DNA of 64,000 nt from Prostheceraeus crozeri. Its lineage: Eukaryota; Platyhelminthes; Polycladida; Euryleptidae. Under the pieces are notes generated by a model that did not search any database, was not told where the DNA came from, and saw only the letters and a list, made by a program, of their open reading frames with translations. Within the stretch, counting starts at the first letter, position 1. Each line of letters opens with the position of its first letter. Below are positions 12,101 to 24,179 of this stretch, piece by piece. The stretch spans positions 1-64,000 of the forward strand of contig CAJQUW010013617.1 of NCBI GenBank assembly GCA_907163375.1, written 5' to 3'. The position numbers were made by a program, and so were the translations under genes.

Positions 12101-15100
12101 TAATTTTTCTTTTGGAGACTTTCCCCAGGACGACAGTTTTGACGAGGTCATTTTGTACGAGGACCATTTTGACTTGATGCCTCAGCAATTGAAATGATCC
12201 AATTCGCTATCAAAATTGTTTTATGTCTCTAGTAACAAACTGCCTGTCAATTAAATTGCTCAAGTTGAGAATTTTAAGCATCTTAAAAGGAAACAAGATG
12301 TTTTCCCCACAATTTTGATATCAAGCAGTCTACGCAATTGACTATTTACAAATACTTCTTGTAAACTTGATAGCAAGATGACTTTTACCTGACTGGTTGA
12401 TTATCATTATAGTCAAGTAAGTTTAACTAAGAGCATGCATATGTTAATAAATGCATCAGAATATACATGTACACATATTGCAAAATTTTAAGTGAAATGA
12501 ATTGTGGTAATTAAGCCTACACAATTGACTACTGCTAGATTTACTATTAACTTTCACAAGGAACAATATTTAAAATTATGTATCGCAAATATTAGCATGA
12601 GACCTACCGCATACTATGTCAATTGCGTACACATCCATCAGCCTGCCCATACCCTGAATGAAAAAATTCTCATGCTGCGGATAACCAGTTTTGTTATAGA
12701 GCGCTACGGTACTTTTTTGCTAAACTGCATGCACCTTAAAAAATAAAGAGAGTATCACCCTAATTCTACTTCGATGGTTGTTTTGAAACCCTAATCGCTG
12801 ACATATAAGATATTCAAAACATTTTACTCCGAGGACATTTTCCTACACGCGAGTGACTTTAACAGTGGAAAACCGAGTGGTATTTTAGGTAACGAGCGCA
12901 ACAAGGCCATGGTTTAGATCTCCTGACCATAAAGTTAATCTGTTTGAGTCCAAATTTTTACTCAAGTGAAGTACCGTATATCACTAAGGATAATAAACAA
13001 AAAATATTACCGCTAGGAGCACCTGAATTATGTTGCCCTTGAGAAGAGACACGATGCTACCTAGAAAAGCGACTCTATGATGTAACGAGCGAATTTTATG
13101 GAATTGCACCAAAGCTTTTTCGATATGAAAGAGAATCTATAGCCTATCATCTATGAAATTCAGATATGAGTTGAACTACGGTAGAAACCTCCAACGCAGC
13201 TTTTAGTTTCTTCTAAATTACACGATGCTCCACCTCAAAGATCAGCAGAATACGGGATTGTTTAAAGCTGCGGTTACGCACGGTGCAAGACATGTAATAT
13301 TCTTTCGTCGGATGAATTTATAACGTCATCAAATACATATTTGTCATACAAAAACAAGTAACACGACACGCACAACAAAAATCATTGTATATTTTATCCG
13401 TTTTGATGAACGTAACTTCATTCATATCGGTGAATCTTTTTGATATTGCCCTTAAGAATACAGAACAAGCAGCATCGATCTATTCAATAGAAAATCTACT
13501 GCACATCAGCGGTTTCCCTCGCAGAATAGAAAATTCTTAGAAATCTGTCTTATATTATAAATGAAAGTAAATGATTGAAAACGAGGAATACTGAGCATTG
13601 TTGTGAAAAAATACGGGTCTTCATGAGGATGAGGAATGACGTTTCATAACAGACGTGGCTATTGTGACTCAGACTAGCGTAGAGTTCCTTTTGACATAAG
13701 TGGATGGGTGATAGCAGTGTGCATGCGATGCGGGTGATAAGTTCCTGAACAGAAGAACTATTCATGGTTTTATACGTCTTCTGTATCAAACACCCATATT
13801 CAACGTTTAATGAAATTATTGAGTCAAAATTTTCAATTGCACAATTTTGACATGAATGCACCATTTGACATTTTGACTATCATTAGAGAGTTACATCCAG
13901 TTGATATGCACTATCGAATCCAATAATGATTAAGTATTCTACACGTCGGTTGTTAAATCTACTCAAATTCAAGGCGCATAATCATCATCAAGATATAAGT
14001 AAAAACTGCAAGCCTAACTGATGCATTTAGAAAAATGAAGAATGGAATAATACTGAGTTGCATCCTCAGTTGAAAAATTGGAACAGACCTGAATAGCAGT
14101 CATTCATCCAATTTTAAGAATCATAAGCAGGTCTGGTTCTCTTCTCTCAACATCGACACATCACCCTATTTAAAGCTTCAGCCATACCCAGTTAGAAAAA
14201 GATGCTAAAAATCACACATTTTCGCAGTATTTCACTTACGAAAAATCACACACAAAAGTCAAGTACGACATTGATCGATTTTATAGAACAGTACAAAAAC
14301 GCTTTTCAGTACTGAAATGTATTTCAAGTCTTCTAAAAGTATCTGCATGTTTTATAAAATATCAATTCAAGCAAATAACTTTTTCAAACATGTGTCTATA
14401 TAATCATTTACAGTCTAAGCAATTATCTTTAATGCTTTTACGAGTGACGGTTACGAGTCCGTTTTACTTATTCATCTCAGTCAGTTGACAGTCGTACAAT
14501 CCAGTAGTAATTGGGAAAATTCGGGATTTATCAGAAACGCTTCTCCATTAAATGCAGCAGTTTGACTTAAATGTCTTGCCTCTATTATGTCAGTATAAAC
14601 GCTGAAATTTGATTACAACAAAATTCACATTTTTTGGCTGGAGGAGTGGGAATCAATCGATTTGTATTTGGAATTTCTCTCTGCTTGGCAAATTGATTAT
14701 CAATGATTTAGAAAAATAATTCTGATGATGCCCACGTCAGATAGCCCTAGTTGAAGGATCAAGCAGGGAATTTCTCTTAAATTAATTATTGTGAATTATA
14801 ATACAATAATAATTGCACAATTGATTATTTTTAATTAAATTACATTATTTGCAGTTGCCTTATATTATAAATTATTATGCTTGTAATAGTTATAATGCAA
14901 TAATTATTCGAGAAGGGGTTTAATAACTAAAATGCTCATAAAAATAATTATCCAACAGCTTAGTAAGTTTCACCAAATTTCCTCAATTAATGTAACATTT
15001 TCGTTGACTTCTAAATGTTGTATCTTAAGAACAGCAAATAATAATCCCATTAATATGAATTTATTCGTCACGATTTGATATTGATCACCAACAGACAGGT

Positions 15101-18100
15101 CATCAGGATTCATGTGAATTGGCTCTTAACAATTTTATAATAGAAAATGCAAAATTGCAATACCAGTTATTATGACGAAATTGTTGATCGTAATTTCTAT
15201 GAATGCTGTGTGATGGTTTGATTTGACTCCATCGCGTTGTTTCGATTGGTCACTCATTCACGTTTCGCAACATGCAAATCCTTCAGCCTTCATTCATTTT
15301 TGTCATGTTAAAAATTGCGTATGAAACCAGTGAAAAAATGCTCTTTAGCGTCCGGAGAAATTAAAATGAGGAGAACAAGAATATCTCTGATTGAAGACGA
15401 CACAAGTTCAATGAAATTTGAAAAAGCCAACATTGAAATATCGGACATACATAACCCAGCCAAAATATAAAAACGACTATTATCATCATAGTTTGCCATA
15501 AATGTTCTAATATCTGGCAGTTACTAGGGTAATTAATTATAAATCCTCAGTAATGTTTGTTGTACAGGCAAAGATAAAATTGAATATGCAATCCGAAACG
15601 ATATTTCAGATAGAAAATGCATACTCATAAACATCCCAATTGATCAGTTGTAAGTAGCCGCGTTATAACTTACCTCGACCAATCCTAAGACTTCCTTGTC
15701 TTTCAGCTTCTGAACGTGCAACTCTTCCAGTTGTTTTGGATTAAATTTGTGCCTTGATTGTAGCATTTCCTCCCACGATACTTTACCATTCCCATCGAGA
15801 TCATCATTGGCAATTGTAACACCAGATACTTGATGTTCAATGTCTCTGGAAGACAAAACATCTCAATAAATATTAAGAAAATACAAAGAAATAAACCGTA
15901 AGAGATGAGTTTTCGTGTACCGATACCTGATAGAAATATTAACCAACCGACAAAACCAGAGAAGGAAAAATGTTGCAGGCAAGTCGGTTTTCAGTTGACT
16001 CAAGATAGATTCACTCATAAAGCAGTTTGATAAATCATTAAATTCTCTATTTCGTCTCTTCAAATCATAGCTTGCTCAAAAGTTTACACAAGCTTTGTAC
16101 AAGACAAATTACAATGCTCATGAGAGCTGAAAAGGTTCAAGTTGTCTATTAAATTCCTTTCAGATAAAGGCTGATGTCATGCCGTATTGCCAATGCGATG
16201 CTGTGAGGGTTCTCGCCATAGTCAGTTCATCGACGTTGGGAATTCTGGTTCGAATTGTGGTCATGCGGTCAGGAAGATGGGATGTTGGCGTCCGACTGGA
16301 GTTTATCTGTATCATATCTATGTTAATTCATCACTAGCCAACTGTTCGCAGCTCATTAGTCTGTTCAGAATTTCTAGATGCCATGAAGTGGTTATGGAGC
16401 CCCGCGATCAAACATTCTATGGTTGAAATTTTATTCATCTCACCCTCATGGTGCTTATATCGAGGGAATGACAACAGTGGTAGGTATTATGGTGATTTAT
16501 CTGTTCACAATCGTTCGCCGCACGGTTGGTACTGTGTCCCTAAGTGCCTGATAAGTCGAGCATGATGGATTGCTTGTTAAAGGATCATGTGCTTGTCACG
16601 AAAGGAGTCCACAATCCACTCCAAAGACGCCAATTATGGAACACAAGAGGGTCCTCCCACTGATCCTATTTAACCTTCATGGTTTCTTAGACCTATCGAT
16701 ATCGGTATACATAGGCCTATTCATGAAAGATAATATTGAAGCCGGATCAAATTGAAGGGTAGGTCCAACCCCGACATGCGCTTCTTATGAATTAGATGGA
16801 CCAGGGAATTTATTTTTCGCGACCCAAAACTGGATGTGGAAAGCATCTTGCGACCCATTTTAACCTGTGTTAATGTGCTGACTTTATTTAGCCTCCATGA
16901 TGAGCCGCATCGAATGAAAAAAGGTATTTATTCTTCATAAATTACATATTGCTAGCCTTATATAGCAAACTAGCTTTTGTAACGCACTTGTGATTTTTAC
17001 AATTAAATGTAGACCTACCTTACATGCACCTCCACATGTTGGACTAAATAAAGTCGCTGTGTCACTTCAGCAGCGTAATGCAAAGTATAAATAATATAAC
17101 ATCAAGATGAGAAGAGACTTCTCAATCGATTGATGGCAGATTGGAATATCTGCATTTGTTTGTAAGAAAAACTGGAATGTTGAGGAACACTAACAGTATA
17201 AAAGTGGTCTTTGCGACTAAGTGATTAGGTGCTTGGCCTGGCGATCTTTTGGTCCAGAGGTCGAACCCTAAATTGTCATTGGAAGTCGGCAGGAAGGGCA
17301 CCCGGACTTAAAAGTGCCACAAAGGTCCATAAAAGTCTGACATGAAAGCCCCATTATTGACGTTAAAACTTCACTAATATTCAAGTGGTCGATGCAATGG
17401 ACTCGCTTTTGCACCTCACAAACCTGAGTTATATTCCTGATCGGAGAAGATAGATTCTTTCGGCGGGAATTGGTCGAAAATGAGGTTCCGGTAAAAATAA
17501 TGAATACCATTATCGCTTTCACATGTTGATTGTGCCATCAAGGTTGGAACCTGCCGCCGTTCCAAACCCGAGCGGCCGATTTTGACTACAGCGACAACTA
17601 AAATCCAGGCCGGTTTCACACCCCCCCCCATGTGCTATAAAATGCAGCTAACACAAATGTTCAATTTACGCAATTAAAGGGAAACGATGAATACTGTTTC
17701 GATGTTCCCTAAACTGGATCTTAAAAGGGCGATTGATCGAAGCAATATAGATCACTTTACAAATCTTACAGACAAATTCGTAGAGTTAAGTCAAAGGTTT
17801 GGTCCACCTTATAAGATGAAGTCAGGCAAAGTCAGGAATGATATTTCCTCATGTTATTGATTGTTGACTATAACACTGTCAGAGAAAGCTTTCATACCTG
17901 ACTCTTTTCATGATTACATTTCATATTCAATGTTTTGACAAACAAGTATCACGAACACATGTTTATCATGTATGCATCACACATAAATCCACTTCAATTT
18001 AGCTCACCAATGAAATATGGATATCTACGTTTAAAATGGAAACATTTGCTTCTCGTGCTTTTACAAAGTTTCAATCACCATCAATACGGCTTAATACATG

Positions 18101-19457
18101 CATACTTGGAGTTGGCCAGTCCTTTCAGTGTTTTTCTTCTGCATTAATCTGAAATCTATTTGTAGCCAACTCCTTATTAAAGTGCGATTGATTCTTTGAA
18201 ATATTTCCATCAAACTAAACAAACATGATAGCACCAAAGTCAAAATGCAACGACAGCAGTCGAGGTCGATCATCTGACAAGGTTTAGAATTGGTCTAAAA
18301 ACTTTATTCAAATTTATTTATATTCATCAAAATCTTAATGCTTGTCAAAAAATCCATGCTGATGAATCAAAACACACTGCTATTTTAATTCAAACACCGA
18401 AGATCCAATGTTTCTGATTATGCATTGGCCTACCATGAATCTACGCGTGAGATACTTACGCCATCGACTTGATAATTCGGTTTTTCATTTCTTCGTAATC
18501 TAGGAAGCCATCATGATTTTCATCGATTTCTAAAAATATTTTTCCCATTAACTCCTTTCTCTGTTCATCGTTGAGATGTTCAAAAGCTTCCCGTGGCTTA
18601 GCACTGCCTGAAAAGAAAATAATCATCCATGAAATTGATAATCATAAAATACTTACGATTGCCAGTTCACCTGGTCATATGATAGAAATTTCCTCAGACT
18701 TGAACAATCTTAGAACTAAATTCTTTGTCAGCCGTGGAAACTGCGATTCGCTCTACAAGGATCATCAGTGTGATTCGGAATGCTCTTAACTAGCTTTTTA
18801 CACCTAGAACGTGGCTGAACAAAACTGAAGGACTGCATAACGCAGATAATAAAAATATTAACAAACAAAGAGCAGTCTGTTTTGCAGTCCACCAGCTTGT
18901 TCAGCCAATCTGGATGTCATAAACTAATTTGGTCCATTCCGAATTGTACTGGTGAACTCTTGTATGGTAAAACGCAGATCTTTAGGTTGCTGCCATGGAA
19001 TTAAGCCCTTGAATTGCTCAAATCTGCTAACATCCCACCATTTATATCGAAATAAGGCTGAAATCAATTTTCGATAATCCATGCATGGACCGATATGGAT
19101 CATTCGATTCCGTGTTTGTCAAGACTTTCAGGATCACTTATTTGATTAAGGAGACGAGCACAAATGAAACAATACTTAGACGCCTGTCCATGTAAAAGCT
19201 TATCAAGCACTAAATTCACTGCCTTAGCTTATCGTAACAAATTACTGATAACTCAACATGGACTTACTCAAAAACAACTGTGCATGAAGGTGTCCATGAT
19301 CAGTCCCATGTGGATCATCATGGGCGAATTCTAACAGATCGGGATCCTCAGCCGGAGGTTTATCGCTGACAGGATCTTTTACTTTCGTCTTCTCGGGAGC
19401 TTTCTCAACAGCAACTGCGTTGATGAGAAATAAAAGGACAATTGACACGAACTTCAT
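5939..19457 (-). CDS. CREC-family EF-hand protein (reticulocalbin/calumenin/Cab45-like), 3'-incomplete gene
   Basis: Four exons splice in frame on the minus strand (19457-19268, 18607-18460, 15845-15674, 6118-5939), each with GT/AG borders. Together they encode about 230 residues. The protein opens with a hydrophobic signal peptide (MKFVSIVLLFLINAVAVEK) and an acidic, His-rich linker. EF-hand loops follow: DENHDGFLDYEE, DLDGNGKVSWEE and DINKDGFLDKIE, all with canonical ligand spacing. A fourth loop (DLNKDKLVD...) has Lys where Gly is usual. Paired EF-hands after a signal peptide are the CREC layout: lumenal low-affinity calcium-binding proteins of the ER/Golgi, usually with six EF-hands and about 300-360 residues. 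EF-hands 5-6 and any HDEL-like tail should lie left of 5939; no convincing exon for them was found there, so the gene probably runs out of the window. The subfamily (RCN2-like or Cab45-like) is not resolved. Confidence 0.85.
6290..6840 (-). mobile_element. CR1-like LINE, 3' fragment
   Basis: The minus strand from about 6743 to 6414 encodes the post-RT tail of a CR1/jockey-type ORF2: KRAFRIIHG, then LPLKLFKKALFCENHILHDS and LLLPHVRTMRRQN. The 3' end runs into TTCTA repeats (6290-6310), as expected for a CR1-like terminus. It lies in the 9.5 kb CREC intron, just upstream (in gene sense) of the EF-hand 3/4 exon. The 5' part is missing. Confidence 0.7.
7018..7100 (-). repeat. dispersed repeat, arm 2 of the inverted pair with 4342-4426
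   Basis: Reverse-complement copy of 4342-4426. High identity suggests relatively recent copies or an exchange between them. Confidence 0.75.
7376..7600. repeat. two-copy tandem repeat, about 112 bp period
   Basis: GGAGGTAAAATATGGAAATA... at 7376 recurs in diverged form at 7488 (GGAGGTAAACAATAGAACTA...), both with CTACTACACCGA. AC/TA-rich, no coding sign. Confidence 0.5.
8030..9055 (+). mobile_element. CR1-like LINE, 5'-truncated reverse transcriptase
   Basis: Frames at 8067-8786 and 8787-8993 encode the RT palm and tail. Visible features are the RT core (IASGIPQGAVLSPSLF), the YADDIMLML catalytic box, the ILGFKLNASLTWSSHI motif, and LNYGCSLYVGDIL before the C-terminal tail. The AFESVSHRHLINTLL fingers segment just upstream is in another frame, and a TGA near 8785 interrupts the tail. 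The 3' end shows TATCT repeats (about 9040-9052). Inactive copy in the CREC intron. Confidence 0.88.
9518..9705. repeat. short foldback element, GAGTTGCATCCTCAG family
   Basis: TTGAGTTGCATCCTCAG near 9518 is matched by an inverted, better preserved copy ending near 9705 (CTCAACTGAGG...). This gives a roughly 190 bp palindromic element. Related single copies lie at about 14053 (+), 25798 (+) and 48520 (-). Confidence 0.6.
10514..10724 (+). mobile_element. tRNA-derived SINE, copy A
   Basis: The head carries a Pol III A box (TGGCGCAGTGG, 10522-10532) and a B-box-like GGTCGAGCCCC (about 10578). A body follows with GGAAGGGCATCCGGAC, then GTGACGTTAAACC and an ATC-repeat tail. This is the best preserved of four copies and serves as reference. 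It lies in the CREC 9.5 kb intron, antisense to the gene. Confidence 0.88.
10730..14040. other. intronic, largely featureless
   Basis: Intron sequence of the CREC gene. The stretch 11900-12050 shares short blocks (AGCAACATCTAAAA, TTCTGCTAAT) with 47870-48010 and probably belongs to a diverged dispersed repeat. No exon is recognised. Confidence 0.45.
14051..14180 (+). repeat. GAGTTGCATCCTCAG-family repeat
   Basis: Copy of the family at 9518 and 48520. Shared blocks are GAGTTGCATCCTCAGTTGAA, GACCTGAATAGC and CACCCTATTTAAAG. Confidence 0.6.
15674..15845 (-). CDS. CREC gene exon 3 (EF-hand 2)
   Basis: Acceptor GTCTTCCAG lies before 15845 and donor GTAAGT after 15674. It encodes DIEHQVSGVTIANDD, the EF loop DLDGNGKVSWEE with the CREC-typical Trp, then a charged helix ending KDKEVLGLVE. 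It ends in phase 0. Confidence 0.87.
17204..17371 (+). mobile_element. tRNA-derived SINE, copy B (diverged)
   Basis: It shares GTGCTTGGCCTGGCGAT, GGTCCAGAGGTCGAACCC, GTCATTGGAAGTCGGCAGGA and GACGTTAAAAC with copy A. The A box is damaged. It sits in the CREC intron between exons 2 and 3, antisense to the gene. Confidence 0.8.
18460..18607 (-). CDS. CREC gene exon 2 (EF-hand 1)
   Basis: Acceptor TTTTCTTTTCAG precedes 18607 and donor GTAAGT follows 18460. The reading is SAKPREAFEHLNDEQRKELM..., then EF loop DENHDGFLDYEE and MKNRIIKSM. The entry phase (1) matches exon 1. Confidence 0.88.
19268..19457 (-). CDS. CREC gene exon 1 (signal peptide and acidic linker)
   Basis: ATG at 19457 opens a signal peptide followed by a Lys/Pro/Asp-rich stretch and EFAHDDPHGTDHGHLHAQLFL. 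A perfect donor GTAAGT lies at 19267-19262, and the exon ends in phase 1. The start is chosen because it directly precedes the only hydrophobic leader in the gene. Confidence 0.85.
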
Positions 19458-19459
19458 CT

Positions 19460-21560
19460 GGAAGACAATGTAGACATGGAGGAGGAGATGGATTTATCGA
19501 TGTCTGGCAAGAGGACATAAACGTTCTTGACTGTTCAACTTTATTCTATACGGTGGGCACAAACTCCTTTGTAAAACACATTAAATAGAATTAAGAGAAA
19601 TTGCATTCCAGCGGCAATATTCATCGGTCTTATCACATAAGTGTATCATAGAAAGATTTCCTGAATCGCAAGAAACTACTTGCTCTTTCTTCGTCCTACA
19701 ATGACTGAACAATTATTATTTAGAAAATAATACAATAAAACAACATCCTTAATATATAAAATTTTACGGCAGCAAAACGCATCGTGCTTAAAACATCAGT
19801 TTGGATCGGCTTATAAAACGGTCTGCTTCTAATTAAGGCATCGAAAGCATTCTGTTCTTTTTTGCAGAGCAACTCATGCGCATTTGTCCAAGTCTCAGCT
19901 AGAAAATATTTTATGGAATGATGTGGACAAAAACAGCTTCGCGAAAACATCCTTTTTTATGGCAATGACCTTCTCGTATTCCATAATATGACTCAAAAGA
20001 ATTCAATGAAATTTTCAATGTCTCAACACATTTGGGATGACTGATAAGCACTATACCTCGATGATCTGTGTTACAATCTGATAAACCTCAAATTCTATAT
20101 TATACTTCTTTGTAGTCTTCAAAGCAGTCATATACGATAGTCGCTTTATGATATTTTTCTCAGTCGGACACTTCGACTTACCGAATGACTCGGTCACTAC
20201 ACTACGATCATGACTTATGTTTTGTTATCTCGCGAAGTACCGTATACTGTTCGCTTTGACTGTGCCAGAATCTCAACCTATACGCCGTTCGAATAGGCAC
20301 CGACGTCGACCGTCATACCTCAGAGATTACGTTGCCAAGTAATCGATGAGGCAGTTTTCTAAAGGCTCAATCGCCTTGTTTGTCGTTTTTTGGTTTTGTG
20401 GTACCGATCGTACTTCTACAGGCGGCAGAGTTCCCCAAAGAGAACCACCGGTGTACGTAGAAGAGTTCGATGGTAGTTTGTACATAATGCGTTAAAAATT
20501 TTATAGTCTATGTATACCCTTTTTCAAAAAGGAGGGAAAATGTAGTAACCGAAATTAATACTTTTGTTTTAATGCAGCGCAATTTCAAATGCTTGAGTAC
20601 CAGCTGTAGTTACTTAGAAACGTTTTGAAATTTATAATTTTTGTATCTTACGCTCAGGTCTCTTTTACTATGAACAGCTTGTGATCACTTAGATAATTTC
20701 AATATAGCTTGAATTTACTACTTTACATGGCTGGATTTTGCTTAATGGGATTTATCGTTCCTACAAGTTATTATTACACTTAAACTACTTTTACTACGAT
20801 AGGCCCTATTACAAATACCGGTCACTACAATGTCCACCAAGGATGATGGAGGCTCAAAATCGCCAAACGAAACCCAATCAAAATACTCCGATATCAAACG
20901 GAATGCGTTAAGATTTCTAAAAATAAATTTTATTGCTGCTCGTCTTCACAAGGAAGTTTCGATCGTCATGTTGTGTGAATTTAAAACCATCATTGTTTCA
21001 ACTAGTTTGAATCACGATGTGACAGCTACATGGATAGGGAGTCATTCTTAATGTAGTTCAAAAGGTGATAGCCTATTTGTAGCATTCTATAGTCAACCGA
21101 GCACATTCATCACCAAGGTCAGAAGTGGCAGCAACAAGACGTCTAAGACTTCCTAGACGTCTAAGACGTCAGTGAAATAGTTGATTAGTTTAAATAGAAT
21201 GTGACGTTTTGGAACAATTCGTGAACTAAAGAGCAGAAAATGAGACTGCAACTTTAGAGAATATGCTCATCCAGAATTCCTTATTCCAAATTCGTCACAT
21301 CAACTTTACGCAGCTTCTTGAAATCCCAGTAAACGAATGAGAATTTTTTGTCATTAAATACAGAATAGATCGATCTATTAGTGGAAAAAAGTTGTTAATT
21401 TAGGTTAAATAAAATCCTTCAAAATAAATGAATTTATCTAGAGCAATTGCATGTTTTGCTCATTTTTTGTTTCTTTACTTTTTCGTTGTCTGATTTGTAA
21501 ACCGATACACTGCAATGTACATAAAAGTTGATGAGATGATAATAAGAGACGATCTGTTAT
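19460..21560. other. upstream region of the CREC gene; no gene recognised
   Basis: This should contain the CREC promoter, but no clear TATA or initiator can be assigned. An open frame from 20830 (+) begins MSTKDDGGSKSPNETQSKYS and looks polar enough to be coding. It has no partner exon that I can identify, so it is not called. Confidence 0.35.
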
Positions 21561-21567
21561 CAATTTA

Positions 21568-22471
21568 CGAGGGGCGTTCCAAAAGTTCTGCACATATATC
21601 TATGTCAGTATCAGATCGATTAATCTGTTGTAGATCAATTTGACTCTTCATGCCGACAGCACACATTGTCTAGTGATGAGAATTCAGCCGGTGTACTTCT
21701 ACGCTGATTTATAAGATAGCTATCAGCCTTACAATTCAGTTAACATCTTGATCATGACAGAATTCACGAAAAATGAGCGGAGGGCAGTTATTCACTCCCA
21801 CGGAAGCGGCCAATCACCTCAAGCACCACTATGGCGTATCTGCAAGTTCTGTACCATAAACTCCCGAAAATTCGCCCAGGAAAGCTGAAAATGAGAACGC
21901 TGCTCCATCAAGACAATGCCAGAGTGCATGCCGCCAAAATCTCAATGGTAAAAGTCCAGGAGCTGAAATGGGAACTTTTGCCTCATCCTGCATATTCTCC
22001 TGACCTTGCGCCAAGTGACTTTCATTTATTTAGACCAATGAAAGATCCCTTAAGGGGCATTAAGTTTGAAAACGAAAAAGAAATTCGGGCTGCTATCAAG
22101 AAATCATTGGAAAACTTCCCAAAACTATGATATGAAGAGGGAATGAAAAAGTTGTGCAAACGCTGGAAAAAGTGCAATGATTTGCAAGGTGACTATGTAG
22201 AAAAGTAAATTGTATTTTGTCTTCTGATACTTATATATTTCAAGGAAGCTATTTGCTACATAAATGGCGATTTCGATGAAAAAATCCTCCGTTATTGATC
22301 ATTCTGAATATGTGGAGAGGAGGATAGCTTTTTTGGTGGTAAGCTGAATATCAAACAAGTTCAAATTCTAAAAGAGTGCGATGCATATCCTGCAGCTACG
22401 CTGCCATGATCACGCATGCGCATAGCTTTTGGAACAGAACTTTTTGTGCAGAACTTTTGGAACGCCCCTCG
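21568..22471 (+). mobile_element. mariner-type transposon, internally deleted (904 bp)
   Basis: About 26 bp perfect terminal inverted repeats (CGAGGGGCGTTCCAAAAG...) are flanked by TA target duplications (21566-21567, 22472-22473). Inside, MTEFTKNERRAVIHS near 21754 is a transposase start. The C-terminal part at 21890-22130 shows HQDNARVHAAK and HPAYSPDLAPSDFHLF, the second and third catalytic Asp regions of mariner. The middle, including the first catalytic Asp, is deleted. Non-autonomous, but with intact ends. Confidence 0.93.
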
Positions 22472-22779
22472 TATATCTGATTCGACACAATTTTACTTCA
22501 AACTAAATAACAACAGAACAAATCAGACAACGACTGTGCATATTTCGCGAACATGTCAGTCTAATGCAAATGCCATTGATTGACTATATAAAATGTGTGT
22601 AGATTATTCTATGTGAGTCGTCATTCTTGCAATTATAATACAAATTCGTCACAACGAATTTGTCGTTCCTTAGTCGGTATTTGCCGTATCAAGATGGTCC
22701 GATAAATTATAAACGATCCCTCAACGTCTGCATTGACCGATGAATAGAATTTTCACGCAGCAGCATCAGAAGGCGACAG

Positions 22780-24173
22780 AAGTAATCTGCTGGTACAGAT
22801 AATATTCCATTTCGCCTCCTTGTAGCTAGTGCGGAGTGTATTGCAGATCCCCTAACACATATCTTCTAGTGTTCTATTGATACGATGGTGTTCCCTGAAT
22901 TGTGGAAGATTGCCTATGATATCTCCATCCAAAAGTGTGTTAAACCATGAATGTTAATCCATCAATGACTATCGCCCGATTTCACTGACTCCCATAGTTT
23001 CTACAATATTCGAGAGAATCGTATTAGAGATGAAAAATTCTTTTGTTCTTCAATTTGGATGCGACCAACACGCCTTTCGTCCGCCAGGAGCTGCGACCAG
23101 CGCTTTGATTGACCTGGGTCACACCATCACCTCATTCATGGAGCTTCATGAAAATCGTGCGGTTCGAGTAACATGTCTGGATCTGTCTAAGGCATTCGAT
23201 CAGGTACAACATAACCTCTTGGTGAATCATCTTTTCCGCTAGGGCTTCAACTGTGGATTTCTGTAGTGGTTGGAGTCTTATTTAACCTTGAGGGTGTAGC
23301 GTATTCGCGTCAATGGCCAGCTAGTTCCGCCGTGTGCCGTTGTCTCCGGAGTCCCACAAGGCTCAGTGTTGGGTCCTTATTTATTCAGCTTATTTATGTC
23401 ATCCCCTTCCGTCGTTGTGCCTAATGCCAGATTAATTAAGTTTGCAGATGATCTATCTTTGATAGAGTCAATAAATTGTGATTATGACATGCCTAACAAC
23501 TTGGCTATCGTTGAAAGTTGGATCAACAAGAACAAGATGCACCTAAATCGCTCCAAGTGCAAGCAGCTGATTTTCAACAGAGTGAGAGCAGCGACTGAAA
23601 TGCGACTCACCTATGACTACATAGAACAGGTCTCATCAGTGACAATCCTTGGCGTACTTTTGAATGACACGCTCGTGGAAAAGTCATTTCTGCAACGTAA
23701 TATAAATTTTAAGGGTTATCAAACCATATATTCCTAAGAAAGACCTCATTGTGTTTAATGGTATCGTGATGTCCGTGTTGCTGTACGCAGCCGCTGTGTT
23801 TGGTGATTTATCCCCCACTATTATGAATAAACTTCAGGGAGTTATTAAACGCGCTCATCGAATAATTTGCCACGATGCTTGTTCGTGTTCAATCATGCCC
23901 CCACTACGTGAACGACGCAATTATCTTATTTGTGACTTTCTTCGCAAATATGAGCTCCGTGACCTTCCTCTGAACCGTTTTGTCCACCTCGTCTACCAAA
24001 TTCAGATCACTTTCGTCTTCCGTATTCATCGAAACAAAGACGTGCCCGAACATTTTTCCTTTTTCATGTCGCCTGACCAATGTTAGCTTGTAATTGCATT
24101 TCACTTATACCAAATAACTTGTAACTTCGATTCCTAATTTTTGAAAAATATACACCTCGTTATTATTATTATT
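22780..24173 (+). mobile_element. CR1-like LINE with broken reverse transcriptase
   Basis: Consecutive frames encode AGTDNIPFRLLVASA, VFPELWKIAYDISI, NDYRPISLTPIVSTIFERIV, the finger/palm motif CLDLSKAFDQVQHNLLVNHL, GVPQGSVLGPYLFSLF, the catalytic FADDLSLI, and ILGVLLNDTL with LLYAAAVFGDL. At least one stop (near 23240) and several frame changes interrupt it. The 3' end is a TTATTATTATT tract (24158-24172). It is 5'-truncated. Confidence 0.9.
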
Positions 24174-24179
24174 CAGAAT

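Noticed and set aside
16187-16760. Overlapping open frames with many Cys residues
   Set aside because: Three frames are open at once with no conserved motif or splice context; probably compositional.
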